64,000 bases of DNA from Lysinibacillus irui (GCF_028877475.1 NZ_CP113527.1:923501-987500), one strand, 5' to 3'. Shown: positions 53,226 through 62,235, counted from the first letter of the stretch. Made by a program: numbers and translations. Notes: generated by a model not told the origin, from the sequence alone.

Positions 53226-54584
53226 ATGGCTTTTGAAGGATTAGCGGAACGACTCCAAGGAACGATCCAAAAGATTAAAGGCAAAGGGAAAGTATCAGAG
53301 CAAGATGTCAAAGAAATGATGCGAGAAGTCCGATTTGCTTTAATTGAGGCGGATGTTAACTTAAAAGTAGTCAAAGAATTCGTAAAAAAGGTAAGTGAAC
53401 GTGCTGTTGGTGTTGATGTTATGCAAAGCTTAACACCAGGTCAGCAAGTTATTAAAATTGTACAAGATGAATTAACAGAATTAATGGGTGGCGAACAAAG
53501 CCCCATTAAGTTTAATACAAAGCCACCAACTGTCATTATGATGGTCGGTCTACAAGGTGCAGGGAAAACGACAACTACAGGTAAATTGGCAAATGTATTA
53601 CGTAAAAAATATAATCGTAAGCCATTGCTAGTTGCCGCTGACGTTTATCGTCCGGCAGCCGTTCAACAATTAGAGACATTAGGTAAACAGTTATCGATAC
53701 CTGTATTTGCATTAGGTACTGACATTTCTCCAGTAGAAATTGCACGTCAGGCTATTGAAAAGGCGAAAGAAGAGCATCATGATGTCGTGATCATCGATAC
53801 GGCAGGTCGTTTGCATATAGATGAGGACTTAATGCAGGAATTAAAGGATATTCGTGCGTTAAAAGAGCCAGATGAAGTATTTCTTGTTGTTGATGCCATG
53901 ACAGGTCAGGATGCAGTCAATGTAGCAGAAAGCTTTAATGAAGCAATCGGCATTACTGGGGTAGTTTTAACAAAGCTTGATGGTGATACACGTGGTGGTG
54001 CGGCACTATCTATCCGTTCTGTGACTCAAAAGCCAATTAAATTTGTTGGGATGGGCGAAAAGATGGATGCGCTGGAGCCATTCCACCCAGAACGTATGGC
54101 ATCACGTATTTTAGGTATGGGTGATGTGCTGTCATTAATCGAGAAAGCCCAAGCAACGGTTGATGAGGCAAAGGCAAAAGAACTTGAAGAAAAGTTCAAG
54201 TCTCAAACCTTTACATTTGATGATTTTGTTGAACAATTACAGCAAGTCAAGAAAATGGGACCTCTTGATGAAATATTAAAAATGCTTCCTGGTGCAAATA
54301 AAATTAAAGGCTTAGACAATGTAAAAGTCGATGATAAGCAAATGGGACGGGTGGAGGCTATTATTTATTCCATGACGCCTGCTGAAAAGACCAACCCCGA
54401 GATTATTAATGGTAGCCGTAAAAAACGTATTGCTAAAGGCTCAGGGACGTCTATTCAAGAGGTTAATCGTCTGATCAAGCAATTTGATGAAATGAAAAAA
54501 ATGATGAAGCAAATGACTGGAATGGCAAGTGGTAAAGGGAAGAAAAAAATGAAATTACCAGGCTTTGATTCATTGTTTAAATAA
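53226..54584 (+). CDS. ffh: Signal recognition particle protein Ffh
   Basis: A 452-residue SRP54 GTPase. N domain, then G domain with 'GLQGAGKTTTTGKLA' (G1), 'DVYRPAAVQQLETL', 'DTAGRLHIDEDLM' (G3), 'TKLDGDTRGGAALS' (G4) and 'GMGEKMDALEPFHPERMA'. The C-terminal methionine-rich M domain binds 4.5S/scRNA and signal sequences ('MTPAEKTNPEIINGSRKKRI', 'QFDEMKKMMKQMTGMA'). AGGAGGCG precedes the ATG. The SRP RNA gene is not in this window. Confidence 0.97.
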   Translation: MAFEGLAERLQGTIQKIKGKGKVSEQDVKEMMREVRFALIEADVNLKVVKEFVKKVSERAVGVDVMQSLTPGQQVIKIVQDELTELMGGEQSPIKFNTKPPTVIMMVGLQGAGKTTTTGKLANVLRKKYNRKPLLVAADVYRPAAVQQLETLGKQLSIPVFALGTDISPVEIARQAIEKAKEEHHDVVIIDTAGRLHIDEDLMQELKDIRALKEPDEVFLVVDAMTGQDAVNVAESFNEAIGITGVVLTKLDGDTRGGAALSIRSVTQKPIKFVGMGEKMDALEPFHPERMASRILGMGDVLSLIEKAQATVDEAKAKELEEKFKSQTFTFDDFVEQLQQVKKMGPLDEILKMLPGANKIKGLDNVKVDDKQMGRVEAIIYSMTPAEKTNPEIINGSRKKRIAKGSGTSIQEVNRLIKQFDEMKKMMKQMTGMASGKGKKKMKLPGFDSLFK

Positions 54585-54611
54585 TAATTTTTAGGTGTTA
54601 AGAAAAAACAC

Positions 54612-54640
54612 TTTACAAACAACCTAAACATTGATAATAT
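54612..54640 (+). promoter_or_regulatory. Possible promoter of rpsP-khpA
   Basis: TTTACA (54612-54617), 17 bases, TAATAT (54635-54640), about 39 bases before rpsP. TATACT at 54638-54643 overlaps it and could serve with longer spacing. Confidence 0.4.
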
Positions 54641-54678
54641 ACTATCTTGTGTGAAACTTATTCGGAGGTGCTATTAAA

Positions 54679-54951
54679 ATGGCAGTTAAAATTCGCTTAA
54701 AACGTATGGGAGCTAAAAAATCTCCTTTCTATCGTATCGTAGTTGCAGACGCTCGTTCACCACGTGACGGTCGTTCAATTGAAACAGTTGGTACTTACAA
54801 CCCACTAACTCAACCAGCTACTGTAAACATTGATGAAGAGAAAGCTCTTAAATGGTTAGCTGACGGTGCAAAACCATCAGATACAGTACGTAACCTGTTC
54901 TCAGAACAAGGAATCATGGAAAAATTCCATAACCAAAAATTCAGTAAATAA
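54679..54951 (+). CDS. rpsP: 30S ribosomal protein S16
   Basis: A 90-residue ribosomal protein. '[20 protein letters not shown]' and '[16 protein letters not shown]' are S16 hallmarks. S16 is an assembly protein of the 30S body. CGGAGGTG precedes the ATG. It lies 94 bases after ffh and 15 before khpA. Confidence 0.97.
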   Translation: MAVKIRLKRMGAKKSPFYRIVVADARSPRDGRSIETVGTYNPLTQPATVNIDEEKALKWLADGAKPSDTVRNLFSEQGIMEKFHNQKFSK

Positions 54952-54966
54952 TCGGGGGCGACGTCT

Positions 54967-55200
54967 TTGAAGCAGCTGATTGAAGCAATCGTTTTACCGT
55001 TAGTCGATTATCCAGAAGAAGTTCGTATTGAGACGGATGAAAATGCAAATCGAATTGTTTATAAACTTTTTGTTCATCCAGAGGATCGAGGGAAAGTCAT
55101 AGGCAAGCAAGGGCGAGTAGCGAAAGCGATTCGTACAATTGTTTATTCAGCGGCAGGTAGTCACCATCAAAAGAAGACCTACGTCGATATATTGGATTAA
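54967..55200 (+). CDS. khpA: KH-domain RNA-binding protein KhpA (YlqC), TTG start
   Basis: A 77-residue single KH-domain protein with the GxxG loop in 'GKVIGKQGRVAKAIRTIV'. KhpA pairs with KhpB (Jag) as a global RNA chaperone and affects cell elongation in streptococci. The start is TTG at 54967, 6 bases after GGGGGCG. It lies 15 bases after rpsP, as in B. subtilis; the usual next gene, ylqD, is absent. Confidence 0.9.
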   Translation: MKQLIEAIVLPLVDYPEEVRIETDENANRIVYKLFVHPEDRGKVIGKQGRVAKAIRTIVYSAAGSHHQKKTYVDILD

Positions 55201-55206
55201 TAGAAA

Positions 55207-55308
55207 AGATGTTTACGCTCTTGCACTAAGTACTTTTGGATCCTGATAGATGTGGTTACATGTCGCTTAGGAGTTCGAAGTGGCCTTTTAGCATGAAGCG
55301 TAAAATCT
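55207..55308 (+). ncRNA. Possible structured RNA between khpA and rimM (unassigned)
   Basis: AGAT-g-TTTACGCT (55207-55219) pairs with AGCGTAAA-ATCT (55297-55308), a 12-bp closing stem with one bulged G that encloses about 77 bases. Inside, CTAAG (55226-55230) can pair with CTTAG (55266-55270), and ATGT/ACAT (55250-55253 with 55258-55261) forms a GGTT-loop hairpin. A terminator follows at 55317. I recognise no known RNA family. It could be the 3' region of the rpsP-khpA mRNA or a small RNA; chance pairing is not excluded. Confidence 0.35.
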
Positions 55309-55316
55309 GGACGAAG

Positions 55317-55349
55317 AAGGAGGGAGCTTGTAGGTTCCTTCCTTTTTTT
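55317..55349 (+). terminator. Terminator after khpA / the structured region
   Basis: AAGGAGGGA (55317-55325) pairs with TCCTTCCTT (55336-55344), including one G-U pair, followed by a T-run (55345-55349). It ends transcription from rpsP-khpA. Confidence 0.85.
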
Positions 55350-55676
55350 ATCTTTTTTCGCAATAGAAGCGCTTTATTCCGCATGAACAAGCTGTAATGC
55401 CAACTGTATACTGAAACCAAAGTTAGGTGGTAGATGAGCTGCTGTAAATGTTTGATTAGTGAAAGCTAACAACCTGTAGCTCTAAGGACAAGCACAAAAT
55501 AAAGCATAATTAAAGATTATAGCTAATGGTAATTGCTTATATTGATAATACAAGACAAATTAGTCTTAGCTAAAACTACGTTCTTCCAAAGCAATTCTGC
55601 TAACAGTGATAGAAGTGAAAATGCTACGCAAGATGCTTTGTGAAGACAAGTATGTTTTTTACGAGGTGAAAGTTGA
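55350..55676. other. Gene-free stretch before rimM
   Basis: No credible gene, no ylqD remnant and no clear promoter was found. rimM must be transcribed from somewhere in this stretch or by read-through from khpA. Only short open frames without ribosome binding sites occur. Confidence 0.5.
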
Positions 55677-56192
55677 ATGGAATGGTTTAATGTAGGTCGT
55701 ATAGTCAATACACATGGTATTCGTGGTGAAATACGTGTGCTATCGACAACAGACTTTGAAGAAGAACGTTTTGCAGTAGGGAATAAGCTTGCTGCCTTTA
55801 AAAAAGACGATAAAAAGCCAACATGGGTGACTATTGAATCTGTACGTCGTCATAAAAACTTTATTTTGTTAACCTTTGAAGGTATGAACAATATTAATTT
55901 AGTCGAGCCATTTAAAGAAGGCATGCTAAAAGTGACAAAAGATCAAATGACTGATGATCTACTTGAAGAAAATGAATTCTTTTTCCATGAAATAATAGGT
56001 TGTACTGTTATTTCTGAAGACGGCCAAACAATTGGTATTGTGGCAGATATCCTGCAAACAGGGGCAAATGATGTGTGGGTAGTCAAAGGTTCGAAAAAAG
56101 AGCATTATATCCCTTATATAGAAGATATCGTAAAAGATATAGATGTTGAAGAAAAGAAAATAGTAATTCATGTAATGGAAGGTCTATTATGA
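55677..56192 (+). CDS. rimM: Ribosome maturation factor RimM
   Basis: A 171-residue factor for 30S head assembly that binds S19. The N-terminal RimM domain begins '[18 protein letters not shown]', and the C-terminal PRC-barrel has '[20 protein letters not shown]' and '[14 protein letters not shown]'. GAGGTGA precedes the ATG. It overlaps trmD by 4 bases, the usual coupling of the rimM-trmD-rplS group. Confidence 0.95.
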   Translation: MEWFNVGRIVNTHGIRGEIRVLSTTDFEEERFAVGNKLAAFKKDDKKPTWVTIESVRRHKNFILLTFEGMNNINLVEPFKEGMLKVTKDQMTDDLLEENEFFFHEIIGCTVISEDGQTIGIVADILQTGANDVWVVKGSKKEHYIPYIEDIVKDIDVEEKKIVIHVMEGLL

Positions 56193-56929
56193 TGAATATT
56201 CATGTACTAAGCCTATTCCCAGATATGTTTTCTGGCGTTTTTGGAGCGTCGATATTAAAGAAAGCACAAGAAAAAGGCGCTGTAAAACTAGAGGTAACGG
56301 ATATTCGTACATTTTCGGTGAACAAGCACAATCAAGTTGATGACTATCCATATGGTGGTGGAGCAGGCATGGTATTAAAGCCTGAACCTATGTTTAGTGC
56401 AGTAGAGGCAATAACTGCAGGAAAACAGCCACGTATCATTTTAATGTGTCCACAGGGTGAAAGATTTACTCAGAAAAAGGCAGAGGAGCTAGCACAGGAA
56501 ACGGAATTAGTTTTCTTATGCGGGCATTATGAGGGCTATGATGAACGTATACGTCAGCATCTTGTGACAGATGAAATCTCCATTGGTGATTTTGTGTTAA
56601 CAGGTGGCGAGTTAGGAGCTATGACCGTTATTGATAGTGTAGTTAGACTGTTACCTGGTGTATTAGGGCAAGAAGATTCACATATTCAAGATTCTTTTTC
56701 AACAGGTTTATTGGAGCATCCCCATTATACACGACCTGCGGAGTTTCGTGGAATGAAGGTACCTGATGTTTTACTTTCGGGAAATCATGCTAAAATCGAG
56801 CAATGGCGAGAGGAACAATCGCTGAAAAGAACTTTTGAGCGTCGACCAGACTTACTCGAGCATTATCCATTAACAGACAAGCAAAAATTGTATCTAGAAA
56901 AACTAAAAAACAATCATCAAGATGCTTGA
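56189..56929 (+). CDS. trmD: tRNA (guanine-37-N1)-methyltransferase TrmD
   Basis: A 246-residue SPOUT-family enzyme that methylates G37 of tRNAs and prevents frameshifting. Trefoil-knot motifs are '[18 protein letters not shown]', '[12 protein letters not shown]' and '[16 protein letters not shown]'. '[17 protein letters not shown]' is also conserved. The ATG lies in the rimM stop overlap. Confidence 0.97.
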   Translation: MMNIHVLSLFPDMFSGVFGASILKKAQEKGAVKLEVTDIRTFSVNKHNQVDDYPYGGGAGMVLKPEPMFSAVEAITAGKQPRIILMCPQGERFTQKKAEELAQETELVFLCGHYEGYDERIRQHLVTDEISIGDFVLTGGELGAMTVIDSVVRLLPGVLGQEDSHIQDSFSTGLLEHPHYTRPAEFRGMKVPDVLLSGNHAKIEQWREEQSLKRTFERRPDLLEHYPLTDKQKLYLEKLKNNHQDA

Positions 56930-56954
56930 TTACGTGCTTTATTTATGATAACAT
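56926..56954 (+). promoter_or_regulatory. Possible promoter of rplS at the trmD 3' end
   Basis: TTGATT (56926-56931), overlapping the trmD stop, 17 bases, TAACAT (56949-56954). A moderate match. A GTACTTC/GAAGTAC hairpin follows at 56962-56980. Confidence 0.33.
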
Positions 56955-56984
56955 CTATTCTGTACTTCTATGTGAAGTACTGAA

Positions 56985-57040
56985 TTACGGTGTTCCGCTG
57001 TGGCATAGATTGCGTGCAAGAGCATCTGTCTAAGGAGAGA
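56985..57040 (+). ncRNA. Ribosomal protein L19 leader (autoregulatory mRNA element)
   Basis: The segment GTGTTCCGCTGTGGC followed by GCGTGCAAGAGCATCTGTC just upstream of the rplS ribosome binding site resembles the Firmicutes L19 leader as I remember it, and the position is exactly right. Such leaders are thought to bind L19 and repress translation. A covariance search is needed to be sure. Confidence 0.55.
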
Positions 57041-57046
57041 AAAACA

Positions 57047-57391
57047 ATGTCAAACATTATTGCAGAAATTACAAAAGCTCAGCTTCGCACTGATCTACCA
57101 GCTTTCCGTCCTGGTGATACTGTTAAGGTACACGTGAAAGTAGTAGAGGGTACTCGTGAACGTATCCAAATCTTCGAAGGTGTAGTAATTAAACGTCGTG
57201 GTGGCGGTATTAGCGAAACTTTCACAGTTCGTAAAATTTCTTACGGTGTAGGTGTTGAACGTACATTCCCTGTACACACACCAAAAATCGCTAACCTAGA
57301 AGTTGTACGTCGTGGTAAAGTACGTCGTGCTAAACTTTACTACCTACGTAACCTACGTGGTAAAGCTGCTCGTATTAAAGAAATTCGATAA
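57047..57391 (+). CDS. rplS: 50S ribosomal protein L19
   Basis: A 114-residue ribosomal protein located at the subunit interface. '[22 protein letters not shown]' in part ('[13 protein letters not shown]'), '[12 protein letters not shown]' and '[18 protein letters not shown]' are L19 hallmarks. I chose ATG 57047, preceded by TAAGGAGAG; an upstream in-frame start at 56990 lies in the leader. A strong terminator follows. Confidence 0.97.
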   Translation: MSNIIAEITKAQLRTDLPAFRPGDTVKVHVKVVEGTRERIQIFEGVVIKRRGGGISETFTVRKISYGVGVERTFPVHTPKIANLEVVRRGKVRRAKLYYLRNLRGKAARIKEIR

Positions 57392-57406
57392 TTATGACTT
57401 AAAAGT

Positions 57407-57437
57407 GAGGGGCTTGAGTTCAAGCCCCTTTTCTTTT
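57407..57437 (+). terminator. Terminator of rplS
   Basis: GGGGCTTG (57409-57416) pairs with CAAGCCCC (57421-57428) around AGTT, followed by TTTTCTTTTT. Confidence 0.93.
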
Positions 57438-57440
57438 TGC

Positions 57441-57470
57441 TTGTCATCTTAATTCACTATCATCTAAAAT
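57441..57470 (+). promoter_or_regulatory. Promoter of lepB
   Basis: TTGTCA (57441-57446), 18 bases, TAAAAT (57465-57470); each hexamer matches 5 of 6 consensus bases. It starts right after the rplS T-tract and lies 26 bases upstream of lepB. Confidence 0.6.
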
Positions 57471-57496
57471 GGTGATAGACAAGGGGGCAATTCTCG

Positions 57497-58060
57497 ATGG
57501 AAAAACAGGTGAAAGAAAAGAATGAATTATGGGAATGGACAAAAGCACTATTAATTGCATTTGCGATTGCTGCAATTATTCGATATTTTTTATTTACACC
57601 CATAGCAGTTGATGGAGAGTCCATGATGCCAACCCTTGAAGATGGCGATCGAATGATTGTGAATAAAATTGGTTATAAAATAGGTGAACCGAAACGTTTT
57701 GATATCGTTGTATTTCATGCACCTGAACAAAAAAATTATATTAAGCGTGTAATTGGATTGCCGGGGGATACACTGGAGTATAAGGACGATCAATTGTATA
57801 TCAATGGTGAGCCAATAGATGAGCCCTATTTAGATGCTTATAAAGCGCAAATCACCGGAGGAACCTTAACAGAAGACTTTACCCTAAAAGACATCGATGT
57901 TTCTTTGGACACCATTCCTGAAGGATATGTTTTTGTCATGGGGGACAATCGTCGAAATAGTAAAGATAGCCGACATATCGGGCTAGTTGAACAAAAGGAA
58001 ATTATCGGTAACACCAGTTTAATTTTCTGGCCGTTTAGTGACATAAAAATTGTAAAGTAA
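57497..58060 (+). CDS. lepB: Signal peptidase I (SipS/LepB type)
   Basis: A 187-residue membrane peptidase that cleaves secretory signal peptides. One N-terminal membrane helix covers about 16-34. The catalytic Ser42 is in 'GESMMPTL' and Lys83 in 'YIKRVIGLPGD', matching the Ser/Lys dyad spacing of B. subtilis SipS. 'GYVFVMGDNRRNSKDSRHIG' is box E. AAGGGGG precedes the ATG. It has its own promoter and terminator, and lies between rplS and rbgA, where B. subtilis has none. Confidence 0.96.
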   Translation: MEKQVKEKNELWEWTKALLIAFAIAAIIRYFLFTPIAVDGESMMPTLEDGDRMIVNKIGYKIGEPKRFDIVVFHAPEQKNYIKRVIGLPGDTLEYKDDQLYINGEPIDEPYLDAYKAQITGGTLTEDFTLKDIDVSLDTIPEGYVFVMGDNRRNSKDSRHIGLVEQKEIIGNTSLIFWPFSDIKIVK

Positions 58061-58066
58061 TGCAAG

Positions 58067-58097
58067 AAAGGGAGCGCTGAATCACTCCCTTTTTCTT
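58067..58097 (+). terminator. Terminator of lepB
   Basis: AAAGGGAG (58067-58074) pairs with CTCCCTTT (58085-58092), followed by TTCTTTT. Confidence 0.85.
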
Positions 58098-58117
58098 TTA
58101 GTTTAGGAGGTATAGGT

Positions 58118-58993
58118 GTGACAATACAATGGTTTCCTGGGCATATGGCAAAAGCCCGACGTGAAGTAACTGAAAAATTAAAGCTTGTTGATATTATATT
58201 TGAATTAATAGATGCTCGTTTACCCCTATCCTCGCGTAATCCGATGATTGACGAAGTAATTAATCAAAAACCACGTCTGTTAATTTTAAATAAAGCGGAT
58301 ATGGCAGATGAGCAAGAAACACGTAAATGGGTAGAATATTTTGCTCAACGTGGTCATAGAGCAGTAGCCATTAATTCACTTGAGGGCAAAGGCTTACAGC
58401 AAGTAACAAAAGCCGCACAAGAAATTTTAAAAGAAAAATTTGACCGTATGAAAGCAAAAGGAATGAAACCTAGAGCTATTCGTGCCATGATTGTTGGAAT
58501 TCCGAACGTTGGAAAATCAACGCTCATCAATCGCTTAGCGAAAAAAAATATCGCTAAAACGGGCAATACACCAGGTGTGACTAAAGCACAGCAGTGGATT
58601 AAAGTCGGTAAAGAACTGGAGCTTTTGGATACGCCAGGTATTTTATGGCCGAAGTTTGAGGATCAAGAAGTAGGCTTTAAATTAGCTTTAACAGGTGCCA
58701 TTAAGGATACCATTACAAATATGGAAGACTTAGCTGTCTATGGTTTGCGATTCTTATCTGTTCATTATCCAAAGCGTATGGAAGAGCGATATGGTATCGA
58801 ATTTATTCATGAAGAGTTAGTGGATACATTCGACCATATTGGGAAACTACGTCGTGTATTCGGTCCTGGTGGAGAAATTGACTATGATCAAGTAGCTCAA
58901 CTAATTGTTCGAGATATACGCGGATTACAATTAGGTAAACTTACCTTTGATTTTGTTGAAGAACAGCTAGAAAAAGAAGCTGAGCAATTATAA
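58118..58993 (+). CDS. rbgA: 50S ribosome assembly GTPase RbgA (YlqF)
   Basis: A 291-residue circularly permuted GTPase essential for late 50S maturation in B. subtilis. '[15 protein letters not shown]' opens the protein, followed by G4 'LNKADMAD', G1 '[15 protein letters not shown]' and G3 '[12 protein letters not shown]', with a C-terminal helical domain. The start is GTG 58118 with TAGGAGG 8 bases upstream. Single-gene unit or start of rbgA-rnhB. Confidence 0.96.
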   Translation: MTIQWFPGHMAKARREVTEKLKLVDIIFELIDARLPLSSRNPMIDEVINQKPRLLILNKADMADEQETRKWVEYFAQRGHRAVAINSLEGKGLQQVTKAAQEILKEKFDRMKAKGMKPRAIRAMIVGIPNVGKSTLINRLAKKNIAKTGNTPGVTKAQQWIKVGKELELLDTPGILWPKFEDQEVGFKLALTGAIKDTITNMEDLAVYGLRFLSVHYPKRMEERYGIEFIHEELVDTFDHIGKLRRVFGPGGEIDYDQVAQLIVRDIRGLQLGKLTFDFVEEQLEKEAEQL

Positions 58994-58999
58994 GTTTTG

Positions 59000-59033
59000 A
59001 AACTGTCACATGTTCTTGTGGCAGTTTTTCTTT
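59000..59033 (+). terminator. Terminator after rbgA
   Basis: AAACTGTCACA (59000-59010) pairs with TGTGGCAGTTT (59017-59027), including one G-U pair, followed by TTCTTTT. Confidence 0.87.
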
Positions 59034-59147
59034 TAGGAATGACTTTTCTTACCGATAATGACTATAGAGAGGTAAATAGTTTTCAAGTTAAAGAGACTAC
59101 ATAAACATGTTATAGTTTTAATGAGTAGTAGCAAGAAGGAGTACAAA

Positions 59148-59909
59148 ATGAAAACCATTAAAGAAATTACAACTGCATTGAAAGATGCGGAGGAATGGCA
59201 AGATTGGATGATAGAAATAGAGGCGGATGAAAGAGCTGGCGTACAGAAGGCTTGGCTTACATGGCAAAAAAGACAAGATAAAAAACGTCAATTACAAAAA
59301 GCACATCAAGCAAAAGTCGCATTCGATTTAAGCTACGGGGGCATAGATACATTGATTGCTGGTGTAGATGAGGCGGGACGTGGACCGTTAGCGGGGCCAG
59401 TCGTGACTGCAGCTGTGATATTACCGACTAATTGCGAGGCGCTTGTTGGATTGAATGATTCGAAACAATTATCAAAGGAAAAAAGAAACGCCTTTGCCAC
59501 TTTAATTAAAGAGCATGCCATTAGTTATTTTATCCATTTTCAATCGGCCCAGCAAATCGATGCGTTAAATATTTTTGAGGCAACCAAACAATCTATGAAA
59601 GCAAGTGTAGAATCACTAACGAAAAAGCCGGATGTTGTTCTTGTAGATGCTATGACATTGCCTATTTCAATCCCACAGGATTCGATTATTAAAGGTGATG
59701 CTAAAAGCTTAGCAATAGCGGCAGCCTCTATTTTAGCTAAAACAGCCCGAGATGATTATATGGAACAATTAGATAAGGACTTTCCGATGTATGGCTTTGG
59801 ACAACATGCCGGCTATGGTACAAAGCAGCATTTAAAAGCATTAGAGGAATACGGACCAACTATTCATCATCGTAAATCATTCGAACCGATTAAATCCATG
59901 TTTCAATAA
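59148..59909 (+). CDS. rnhB: Ribonuclease HII
   Basis: A 253-residue enzyme that cuts RNA in RNA-DNA hybrids and at misincorporated ribonucleotides. The active-site motif 'AGVDEAGRGPLAGPVV' contains Asp74-Glu75, with further acidic residues in 'VDAM' and 'KGDAKSLAIAAASILAKTARD'. An N-terminal helical extension of about 65 residues is usual for Bacillales RnhB. I chose ATG 59148, with AAGGAG upstream; 59121 is an in-frame alternative without a site. Confidence 0.96.
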   Translation: MKTIKEITTALKDAEEWQDWMIEIEADERAGVQKAWLTWQKRQDKKRQLQKAHQAKVAFDLSYGGIDTLIAGVDEAGRGPLAGPVVTAAVILPTNCEALVGLNDSKQLSKEKRNAFATLIKEHAISYFIHFQSAQQIDALNIFEATKQSMKASVESLTKKPDVVLVDAMTLPISIPQDSIIKGDAKSLAIAAASILAKTARDDYMEQLDKDFPMYGFGQHAGYGTKQHLKALEEYGPTIHHRKSFEPIKSMFQ

Positions 59910-59965
59910 CGTTCAAAAAGGAAACACAATTACACGAAGGAGTAATTGATGAAAGGAGTTTGTAT

Positions 59966-61855
59966 ATGACAGCCACATCATTTAATCCGATTCAACCGCA
60001 ACAAAATGCTATCACATCAACAAATCAACCCCTTGCCTTAAAGCAAGGACAAGTATTCCATGGCACAATTAAGCAATTATATCCAGACCAGATGGCAGAA
60101 ATACAAGTAGGCAATCAAAAGTTCATAGCTAAACTTGAAGTACCTTTAAAAGCCGGAGATGCCCATTTCTTTCAGGTAACAGGAACAAATCCACAAACGG
60201 AATTAAAAGTGGTGACTGGACCGATGATACAAGCATCTACGCCCAATCAACAAATTAATCAGCTTTTAGAATCTATGAATTTACCTAAATCTACAGAGAT
60301 GCAGCAATTGTTGGGACATTTTATGAAGGCGCAACTACCTATTTCGAAAGATCAACTGCTCCAAGCAGAAATATGGTTAAAGGCATTGCCAGAAGGGATG
60401 TCGAAAGTGGATGCACTGCAAACCATCCAAAAAATGATAGAGCTTAAAATGCCGATGACAAATGATGTGTTTCATGCACTCATGAATGGTCAAAAAACGT
60501 CTGGTATGACCACGCTCATGGATAACTTTGCTCAGCTTTTAGCAAAGGATGTAACTTTATCTGCCCAATTGAGGCAAAATCTAATGCAACAAGTACAAGC
60601 GATTGCCAAGCCTTTTGAAGTAGAAACGGGTGGTGTCATCCTTGCTAGAGTTCTTCAGAGTTTAACAAATAGTGCTGCAATGATGAGTGAAAAAATGCAA
60701 GCATTATCGATTCTCAAGGAATCAGGCATTCTTCCACAGCAGGCTACATTACAAAACTGGTCAAACATTAAAGAAGCAAAAGCTTTTCAACCAATGCAGC
60801 AAGCTGGACAAGTTATTCAAACCATCGTTGCTACAAAGCCTGAAAATGCCAGTCAACTTGTGGAACAGCTTAAAACATGGCTAGGAAATCAACAATTATT
60901 AACGAATGAGCAAAAACAGCAAATCAATCAGCTAATGGACCGTTTTAATCAGATACCGGTAACCAAACAAACGCTAGATGTTTTTGCTAAACAAATGCAG
61001 GATCAACTATTAAAAGCGTTTGCCCAAAATACAGCTGATCGTCTATTTACACAGGATGCCCATGCACTTTCTGTGAAGGATCATCTGCTCTCTCTTTTTA
61101 GGCAAGAATCAAATTCTCCTTTCCAGAATGAAGTTCTAATGCGCAACCTTGTGAAAAATAGCATTGATTCTACACAACCATTTATTCAGCAAACTTTAAC
61201 CCAAGCAGATGCACTAGTACAAAATTCGATGGATAGCAAAGCGATGGAGCATGCCCTAAAAACAGTGTTAAAAAATTTAGGGATTAGCTATGAGGCCACT
61301 TTAGGTAATAAATCAGCGGATCTGCAAATGATTGCTCATCAGCTAAAGCCACAGCTTCATACATTATTGCAGGAAACTAATACGACACCTCAAATGAAGG
61401 AAGCGGCAGAAATGCTCATGACACGTATGAATGGCATGCAGCTATCTTCGGGAGAGAATGGTCATCAACATCAGCTTATTATGCAAGTCCCGCTTGAGTT
61501 TTTCGGCAAAAAGATGGATGCAACATTACAATGGAATGGTCGTATGAAGGATGATGGCAAAATCGATGCCAACTATGCACGTGTATTATTTTATTTACAG
61601 ATGGCATCAATGCAAGAAACGGTGATTGATATGCAGGTTCAAAATAGAGTGGTCACAGTAACAGTCTTTAATGAGCATTCAGATATTCAGCCACTTGCGG
61701 AGCCACTAAAGGCAGCCTTGAAAATAGGCTTGGCAGAAAAAAATTATCAACTTTCAGGAGTCTTTATTAAACAATTTGACAAGGGGCAAACGGCAAAAGT
61801 AAGTCCTGTAGTAGAACAGCAAGAGGAGCATAGTGGGGTGGATATCCGCGTATGA
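59966..61855 (+). CDS. YlqG-type protein with FliK-like C-terminal domain
   Basis: A 629-residue Gln/Met-rich protein, mostly helical. The C-terminal ~120 residues ('IMQVPLEFFGKKMDATLQWN', 'NYARVLFYLQMASMQETVID', 'VFNEHSDIQPLAEPLKAAL') resemble the C-terminal substrate-specificity domain of the flagellar hook-length protein FliK. No signal peptide. It corresponds in position to ylqG of B. subtilis, whose function is unknown, and overlaps by 4 bases a gene for a FlhB C-terminal-like protein. I chose ATG 59966 (AAAGGAG 7 bases upstream), not TTG 59960. FliK and FlhB interact in flagellar export, so the pair may be a relic or a specialised version of that switch. Confidence 0.75.
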   Translation: MTATSFNPIQPQQNAITSTNQPLALKQGQVFHGTIKQLYPDQMAEIQVGNQKFIAKLEVPLKAGDAHFFQVTGTNPQTELKVVTGPMIQASTPNQQINQLLESMNLPKSTEMQQLLGHFMKAQLPISKDQLLQAEIWLKALPEGMSKVDALQTIQKMIELKMPMTNDVFHALMNGQKTSGMTTLMDNFAQLLAKDVTLSAQLRQNLMQQVQAIAKPFEVETGGVILARVLQSLTNSAAMMSEKMQALSILKESGILPQQATLQNWSNIKEAKAFQPMQQAGQVIQTIVATKPENASQLVEQLKTWLGNQQLLTNEQKQQINQLMDRFNQIPVTKQTLDVFAKQMQDQLLKAFAQNTADRLFTQDAHALSVKDHLLSLFRQESNSPFQNEVLMRNLVKNSIDSTQPFIQQTLTQADALVQNSMDSKAMEHALKTVLKNLGISYEATLGNKSADLQMIAHQLKPQLHTLLQETNTTPQMKEAAEMLMTRMNGMQLSSGENGHQHQLIMQVPLEFFGKKMDATLQWNGRMKDDGKIDANYARVLFYLQMASMQETVIDMQVQNRVVTVTVFNEHSDIQPLAEPLKAALKIGLAEKNYQLSGVFIKQFDKGQTAKVSPVVEQQEEHSGVDIRV

Positions 61856-62154
61856 GCGAAGAAAAATTTACACGAAAAGAGGCAATTGCGCTTACTTATA
61901 AACTTGGACAATTTGATAGTCCAACTGTTGTAGCAAAGGGAAAAGGGAAAATTGCTGAAAATATTTTAGCTCGTGCCACTGAGCACAATGTGCCAATTTA
62001 TGAGGATCCTAACCTCGTGCAATTGCTTGGTCAACTAGATTTAAATGAGTCCATTCCAGAAGAATTATATCAGGCCGTAGCTGAGGTTTTTGCATTTATA
62101 TATCGTTTAGATCAGCAACATGCGCGAAAATATAGAAAAAATGAAGTATTCTGA
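61852..62154 (+). CDS. FlhB C-terminal-domain-like protein (YlqH type)
   Basis: A 100-residue soluble protein resembling the cytoplasmic C-terminal domain of FlhB/EscU: 'AIALTYKLGQFDSPTVVAKG', 'ILARATEHNVPIYEDPNLVQ' and 'IPEELYQAVAEVFAFIYRL'. The NPTH autocleavage motif and all membrane segments of FlhB are absent. It overlaps the YlqG-type gene by 4 bases. Exact role unknown. Confidence 0.88.
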   Translation: MSEEKFTRKEAIALTYKLGQFDSPTVVAKGKGKIAENILARATEHNVPIYEDPNLVQLLGQLDLNESIPEELYQAVAEVFAFIYRLDQQHARKYRKNEVF

Positions 62155-62235
62155 CTATTCTTGCAAGCTGTTTTAGTACACAAAATAGAAAAAAGCGGCA
62201 TAATAAGAGAGAAAATTCGAACTAAAGACAAAGTG

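Noticed and set aside
55523-55708. 61-codon minus-strand frame before rimM as a small gene
   Set aside because: No ribosome binding site, overlaps the rimM start region, and no similarity recognised.
57497-58060. lepB between rplS and rbgA as a sign of horizontal transfer
   Set aside because: I recall the same placement in other Bacillales (for example the B. cereus group), so it is more likely ancestral variation.
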